DNA of 64,000 nucleotides from Sipunculus nudus (lineage: Eukaryota > Annelida > Sipuncula > Golfingiida > Sipunculidae), in contig CM049312.1 in NCBI GenBank assembly GCA_026874595.1, positions 52,827,429-52,891,428 on the forward strand, in the 5' to 3' direction. The notes under the pieces are model-generated. The model saw only the letters and a program-made list of their open reading frames with translations. It was not told where the DNA came from and ran no database searches. Shown in pieces: positions 57,483-64,000 of the stretch (the first letter of the stretch is position 1; every line of letters starts with the position of its first letter). The position numbers were made by a program, and so were the translations under genes.

Positions 57483-59634
57483 GAAAGAACTATTTAGTGC
57501 TATATATATATATTACAGTCGTGAATGTAGATGATCCCACCCGTCATAAATTTGAGAAAGCTGTTTAAGAGGTATACACATGCAGCTTTATTATTTATTA
57601 ATACTTTATAGTTTAAAGTTTATATAATTTATTCTACCTAAGTAGCAACTTCACTCTTTTATCTGATCACCAACCTAACTACCCAGACTTAAAATGACTG
57701 TATCCCTTTCTGTGATAGTTCTATGTTGAAGGTCAGATGTTTAAAGTTAAATACATCTGGACCCCAAGACCGGTGTTTTAGTCATGTCCACACATCCGGT
57801 GTATGCTGCATTAATTGGTGCACAACAGAGAGAGGCAGGCATAGTCTATGTACGTTGATGTAACACAAGTTTCTAATAATCAATTTGCAAGAGCTTATTT
57901 AACATACAGTGACACATAATAATTACTATGCATAATATTAAAAAAAATAGCATTAACAGTTCCTAGGATCCACTTTTGGTTATTAATGGTTTGGGGTAGA
58001 GTGGGGGGGGGGGGGGGGGTTACAGAGGATGTGGCTAAAGCATCCAAGTCTCTTTGATTTTTCTTCCTTTTGAAAGCTCTGAGAAATTAAATTTATTAAG
58101 GCTCGACCATTAAGAGTCAGTGCATTGTGAACATAGTAACTGAAGCTTAAGGGGGTTTTTACAGAGGATGTCACCTAAAAGTCATTTTCTTTTTTTGCAG
58201 AATTCTTTGAATTACATTAGCAGCTCTCAGTTTGTTTCGACATCACACTTGGAATGAATGTAACATTCCTTCCTCTCCTGTCTAAACTTTTTTTCATCAA
58301 ACTTAACTGAATAGAAACACCTCTGCTCTGATGGGAAATTCTGCGTGGTCTTTGATAGTTTATGTACATGGTACTTTGTCGTGTCTGAGATGAACATTGT
58401 AAGGTTTGGCCATTAGTGTGAGATAATGATCCCAAATTACAATGATAACATGCCAGAATCGTCTGATTTCGTATGTAGATGTTGACCATTCATCTCATCT
58501 GGTTATCAGCCTCTGCAGTGGTCACCAGGTCAGCTCAACCTCATTTGCTGAGATTAAAGCAGGGAGCATAAACTACACTAGGTTATGATAGGTGGGTTAT
58601 TTATAGATACAGTGTACTGAATAAAATGTCTTAACACAGTCCATACACCCAATGAATTAATATTTTTCAAAAATTTATTCAGAGAAAGCTCAGGGATACT
58701 AGTAGCCTTAAATTTATCAATTCAAATGTCTTTCAGCTAAATTTATATATACATCTACCTAGGTACCCTACAGAAATTGTATGTGTACTAATATTCTATA
58801 ATGTACATTTGAAATCTCAAAGGGTCTGCAATTTTTGCAAGAAATCTGAGTACAAATATTTGCCTACTGCAATATTGCCTGTTCACAAATCTGTTTGGAA
58901 ATATTGGTATAATCTGTGCTCAAATCTTGTTTAGAAATATTAGTAAACTAACAGACATATATACTCTTCATTCTCAAGAAATCCAAAATCTGAATAAAAC
59001 AGTATTTTCTTAAATAATTATTTTTCTATACTTAAAAAATTTGAAACTGGAAAATTATAATAGCTGGAGTGAAAATATATGATTTTCACTAGCTGCCACA
59101 TTGCTGATGCGCTGGAAGTTACCATCCAGCCTAGGACTGTACTGAATGGAAAACACTTCTAACTTGCAATCTGCGCCAATTCTCACTAGGGGATGGCAGA
59201 GGGCCATTATAGCATGGGGTATTAGCAGGGGGTTTGGTACCTGTGGGGACTCTTGTGTAGTTGGTAAATTTTTTAACTACAAGTAAAATTTTTAGCAACA
59301 TTTTCTGGTGGCACATCTCTTGCCCTTTCACATTCTGTGGTGAAAAATACGGTGCTGACCATGTGCCTGGATTGCCAAGGTACAGAGACCTGGCGCACGG
59401 CAGGTTGGGAACTAAGCTAGAAGACGACCTTTGGCATGGGACATGAATTATAAACTCAGAGCAACCTTTTCACAATATGTCATGTTTATGGCATAAACAG
59501 ATATTCATAACTTCTGGTATTATCACTCACTCACAAATCTAGTAGATCAAATGTCCAAGCAAATATAAACTGTTTACTGATCTTGTATTGTTTACATTAT
59601 TCAAAATTCAGAGCTATTAATTGTTTAATTTTTT

Positions 59635-60830
59635 AGCTCAGCTGACTATAAGTCATCTGAGATATAGTCATGGTCCATTGTCCGTCGTCTGTACGTCTGT
59701 CTGTCCGTCCGTTGATGTGGCACGTTTTGAAACCGTAAGACCTAGGGATCCTAAATTTGGCATAATGTTAGATGTCCCCAAGATCTCCTACCAAGCCGAA
59801 AACTGGGTCTTTGCGATTTCTTTCCTTTGAGAAATTAAGGAAAAACCTCAATTTTTTATAAAAAAAACCTATTTTTACACTTCAGGACTGCCTAATATCA
59901 GAACCACTCATCTGTTTTTCTTCATATTTACCATAAATATTCCTCTCTATAGTTCCTATGTACATGCCAGAAATTAAGTCTGTCAAGTAAAATTTCTTTA
60001 AGTTTTGGGCCCGTACAAAATGGACTTTGTAAAAAATCAGGAAAAATATTTACTCACTTAACATGAAAAATTTTTAAACTAGAGTCTATTTTCCCAAGTA
60101 TATAACTATGGTTAATTAAGATTCAATTGTTTAACCAAAATTAGATCTGAATTTTGTAACTTTTTAAGTTATTAGCATGAAAATAAAATCAGTACCTTAA
60201 ATTTTGCCAAAATTTGACCATGGCACGTTTTTTTCCTGTAGGTACCATTGATTTAATTTTCACAGCATGTGAACATAAGAATTTATTGTGTTTAAATCTG
60301 AAATTTGAAAATAAAAGCTTGAAAATTAAGCTAGTTATTGATTTTTTTCTTGAGGCTCTATTGTAGTCATTTGCTTTGATTACAGATGCAGGGTCCCACT
60401 CCAGGTCACTGGAAGTCAGCTATGCCAGGGTTTCTGATTTGTTACAGTCACTGAGGGAGATCCCCTGCTGTGACAGGTGTACAGTTATTCTCATAGCACA
60501 ACCCACAAATAGATATAATTGAACAAATGTGTAAACTTCTGAAATGTCAACAGTTAATCAAAAAGCCATCTAATGATCATGGTAATGGTCCAGATCATTT
60601 GTTCACAGACTGCTCACATTCTTCAGTTTCATCATTAGGAAACACATGGTCAGGTCACAAAATTTTATTTGCAACAATTTCTTGCTCATCAATACAAACC
60701 AATCATATAAACCAACCATGGCCTCTATTACCTCTTTCTCTCACACTTTATCTACATTTGATATTATTTTAGATTTTTACCTTCAAGGTCAACTTCAGCT
60801 GAGCACAGTGACCCATGGGTCCCTTGTTTT
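59635..60830 (+). mobile_element. CAGCTGA-family element, reference copy
   Basis: About 1.2 kb from TTAGCTCAGCTGACTATAAG to CAGCTGAGCACAGTGACCCA and TGGGTCCCTTGTTTT. The 5' GCTCAGCTGA and 3' CAGCTGAGC words are inverse to each other. The 3' end contains the palindrome GACCCATGGGTC. The inner (GTCC)n, GGCACGTTTTGAAACCGTAA and GAGATCCCCTGCTGTGACAG words are shared with the minus copy at 43187. There is no coding. Class unassigned; subterminal inverted repeats plus a 3' palindrome recall Helentrons, but the terminus is CTTG, not CTAG. Confidence 0.7.
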
Positions 60831-61139
60831 AATTAATTCATAATGTATGGTAGAAATAGCATAGGATAGATTTAAAAATCTCTTAAACTTACCAGACTGA
60901 ACTTTATCTAATATTCTGTATTAATTAATTTGCAGTGTCCTCATTGGTACTGGGTAAAAGCTGTATATATATTATTAATTAACTAGTTTAAAGGAAAATA
61001 TGTAAGCACATGCAGTCAAGGAGTTTCGTTATCACTTGGAAAAGAAGAAAAAGTCTTGTGAGTTGCCAGCCAATACACAGTCCTAATATATACCATTGTC
61101 ATCTACACGCAATTCAAAATGTCCATTTCTTGTATCATA

Positions 61140-61235
61140 CATGTACACCTGGAGTACATTATACCAGGTACAAATACTTCAGAACAGGTACAGATACTTC
61201 CTACTCATGACAGTCTAATACAGGTACAGGTGCTT
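61140..61235 (-). repeat. GTACCTG-rich repeat, inverse copy
   Basis: The minus strand reads AGTATCTGTACCTGTTCTGA and GTACCTGGTATAATGTACTC, matching the word order at 46945-47053. Confidence 0.55.
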
Positions 61236-62710
61236 TATTGCTACCTTTTCTGTGATGAAATTCTCATGAATTAACATGTGGTGGAATCACAGAAAATTAG
61301 GTTGACAGAGGTATGAAACCTGTCATCCAGTCAACCGTGGATGGAAAGCAAAAATAAATCAATAAATAAAAAATTAGCTTGACTTCTGTTAACCAGGCCT
61401 GACAATGGTATTCTTTCTCTTTTATATTGAGGCTTTGTTAGCCAATGTAACATCTGGTGTATATATGTACTTAATGTATATATATTTTGTGTGTGTGTGG
61501 TCTGTGTTATGACGAAATTCTTTTGTTCCAAATTATGTGGAGCGCATATATATATATATACTCTCTGTAATGTTAGGTCACTAGCACCAGACAATGTTTC
61601 ATACAGGCAACAGTGGAGAACTATAACAATGACCATAAAAACAGACACATGCTTATTAATAATGTTATATGTGTTGTTTGGCATTAAAGTGTTAGGGAAT
61701 GATTTTGAAGGGAATGTTGTATTAAAAGCTTAAGACCGGATTGCAAATTTACTCTGATAAATCAGTAGCCTGCAACATTTTCAGTTCCGTAATTTTAGTT
61801 ATAACAAATACAAAAATCTTGATTCGTGGCCAGGTTTTGAATTTACTACATGAAATAATACTTTTTGTGATAAATGATTTACATCTGTGTGTCAGGATTG
61901 TTTTAAACAAACTTGCTCTCTTCAAGTGTGTCAGTTACAGTTTATACTGTGACCATAGATCAGTTTCATCATCTTGGTTATGAGTTTGTATCATTGGAAT
62001 CATAATGTTTGATCCTGTATAATTCAGCTTGGTGGTGAAAAAAAGACATTTGGAGTACAGAGCTTATAAACGCTGTCAGTTTGGTTGTTCCATGGGAGAG
62101 ATTCAGACAGCACATTATCACATGACAACTTTGCATCAGGGACAGGTACTAATGAGTCACCAAAGATCCAACAAGATGTACATTAACAAAATAAGGATTT
62201 TTCACAAATGTTACTTTCATAACCTCTGCTCATCTTATACATTCTGAACATTACATGAAAGGAAATTCTAATATGCTGCATCTGCAAGTTATTTTTTAGA
62301 ATATAGTTTTGTCTTACTTTTCACTATTTTGTCAAGTTCTCTTCTTGAGTTTTTGTTCAGGCTTGATGATCAGTCAAAAAAATAAGTAAATATATGTTTA
62401 TATATACTGTGGTTTGGTTAAGAAAGGTTGGACCATATTTCATAACTAATGTTGCTCAAAATCTATGAGAGAATATCTAGCCTCTCTTTGTTTAGATTAA
62501 TAGTTGGTAAATTTTCACATCCAACCACCATTCATTGGAGTGTAATTTAAGTGTAAGACAGATGAGTCCTGAATCATGGTAAACATCACACCTGGTTGCA
62601 TTTGTATGTCTGTTCTGTACACACTTGTTTATTTTCCCAGGACAGTTATTCAGGGTTTGGTAATTGCAGGTACCTGTAGTTTACCTTTCCATGAAGTATA
62701 TTTACATTTA

Positions 62711-62861
62711 CAGTGAAATCTATATTATAAAGATGAGACAGACAAGTTCAAGGAATACAAAGTATGTTGAATGTCACATGATGACCGCCCTGCTGTCATG
62801 ACCAGCCCACTAAGATGACCACTTTGGTCTCACAGGTAGTCATATTAGTGAGATATCACTG
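62711..62861. mobile_element. 151-bp mariner/pogo-like MITE
   Basis: Starts CAGTGAAATCTATATTA after TA and ends TAGTGAGATATCACTG before TA. CAGTGA/TCACTG termini with TA duplication fit Tc1/mariner-pogo MITEs. The internal ATGACCACTTTGGTC and GATGACCGCCCTG words are typical of this type. Confidence 0.65.
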
Positions 62862-64000
62862 TATATGTATGTTTTAAAATATGACGTACCATACCCCCAC
62901 ACACTAATGACACTCCTGGCATTAACATTACAGGCAATATCTTGCTCAGCATTTTTTGTATGTTTGCCAAACTTTCAACTGTTCCTACAGGCTACAGAGA
63001 GGGGTTACTTTAAAATAAATATGCCCTATGTTTTGCCTAAGAGAATCTAGTTATATGGGGTGGGTCTAGGTGCAACTTTACAGTGAACTTAAGGAAGCCT
63101 GTAAATTGCAATTATTTAAGCTGTCTGAGTTGTAAGGTATTGTCAAACCATTTGGGTTATTTACAAAGAAAACCTGTATACATCTGCAGCAGTGGCCATA
63201 AACAGCCAGTAACAAACCAGCCCATGACTTTAATGGTTTAGTTTATGAAAGTTAGTTATACCTTTCATACCTGTGTGAATGCAGATTTCACGTGTAAATA
63301 ACAATGATCAGGGTATTAATTATTTCCATATAGATGGTAAACTGGCAAGCAATACAGAATCTGAATATATACAGGTTTATAACAGAAACAGTTTGTCACA
63401 CAAAGCAACTTGTACTGGAACCTTATTGGGATAACATATGACCAAATACAAGAATAAAAATCTGGTACTCAAGCTTTAGAAATACATTGATATACTAACC
63501 TTTGTTATTCACATGAAAATGCAGATGTAAATACCTTGTCCTTGAGAAGTGACACAAATACAAAATATAGCACAATACAGTTATCTACTAACTTAATATA
63601 CCAGGTTTCAGTGCATATGCCACCAGCCACATCATTGTTCATCTCCAAGGTCTCATTCTGATGCTAATAGCAGTTTCTTAAATAGTGATCACAGTAAACA
63701 CAACACACAGATTACAGTCATTAGCTGTTTATCTGTTTAATATTTTAGATTTACCAATAGTTATGCAGTTTGCTTGATAACTGCAATCTTTTGACTCTGA
63801 TCTCACAATTTCTGATATCTAAACATTTTAATACAAAACTTCAGATACTCCGCGAATAGATAGTCCTTAAATTTGATGTGCTGCTGCATCTTGGACAAAT
63901 GAATCTTCTTCCACAAACCTAACATTATCATTCCACAGATCTACAGTTCTTTTCTTTTCCATTCACACAGTTTACCCCTCATATTGTCACAGCTTCTATT

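Larger units (their letters stand above)
46191..64000 (+). other. OSBP first intron (at least 17.8 kb)
   Basis: From the donor at 46191 to the window end I find no peptide matching the next stretch of the PH domain (the CRGTINLA-like and FIISNGG-like words). The block is therefore read as intron. It is filled by the elements listed below. The unlisted intervals (46191-46944, 47540-48640, 48860-49335, 56741-57425, 57480-59630, 60835-61135, 61240-62705, 62865-64000) are AT-rich with scattered homopolymers (G at about 58003-58018) and no exon or delimited repeat that I can support. Confidence 0.6.

Noticed and set aside
46191-64000. Second PH-domain exon of OSBP
   Set aside because: I looked for peptides like the next conserved PH strands on the plus strand and found none. 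A translated search would be decisive.

Overview
This is a eukaryotic nuclear window: AT-rich, mostly non-coding, with a few exons scattered among dense layers of non-autonomous transposons, minisatellites and (TA)n tracts. Animal exons (oxysterol-binding protein, MOZART2) are separated by long introns. The repeats are Helentron-like elements with a 3' hairpin and CTAG end, families built on TTAGCTCAGCTGA and CAGTGGCGGATCC ends, and GGACGGACGG-bearing repeats. This combination suggests a lophotrochozoan, most likely a bivalve mollusc. The species cannot be fixed from the sequence.

Layout. 0-23 kb holds no firm gene. It carries three copies of a Harbinger-like MITE (2.1, 7.0, 22.4 kb), a 36-bp minisatellite (4.0-5.3 kb), a CR1/L2-like reverse-transcriptase remnant (7.7-8.3 kb), a tandemly arranged repeat family with an odd 321-bp coding-like insertion (9.5-11.4 kb), one unidentified candidate exon (13.8-14.1 kb), a tRNA-like repeat (19.3-19.6 kb) and a 2.26-kb DNA transposon with a 5-bp target duplication (19.8-22.1 kb). 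At 23.3-25.6 kb (+) lies a large exon. It encodes a complete 632-residue protein with a signal peptide and one membrane span, family unknown, preceded by a leader with several upstream ORFs. 27.8-35.7 kb is again transposon territory (a GC-rich island, hairpins, a 1.1-kb long-TIR element). At 36.5-38.8 kb (-) is the mzt2 gene (MOZART2, a gamma-tubulin complex component) in two coding exons plus a probable untranslated first exon. 39-45.2 kb holds MITEs, a 63-bp minisatellite and one weakly supported minus-strand ORF with a polyadenylation signal. At 45.6-46.2 kb (+) are the probable promoter region and first coding exon of an OSBP-type oxysterol-binding protein. From 46191 to the window end I see no second OSBP exon, so the rest reads as a first intron of at least 17.8 kb. 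It holds a hAT element with exact 8-bp TSD, a 1.1-kb solo LTR with exact 5-bp TSD nested inside another repeat, a Helentron-like element with a tandem core, and several MITEs.

The three gene loci have no evident pathway connection: lipid transfer at ER-Golgi contacts, microtubule nucleation, and an orphan membrane protein. I found no new multi-gene system. The most unusual items are the orphan membrane protein with its uORF-rich leader and possible soluble isoform, the 321-bp insertion lacking TIRs and poly(A), and the datable nesting of repeats in the OSBP intron.
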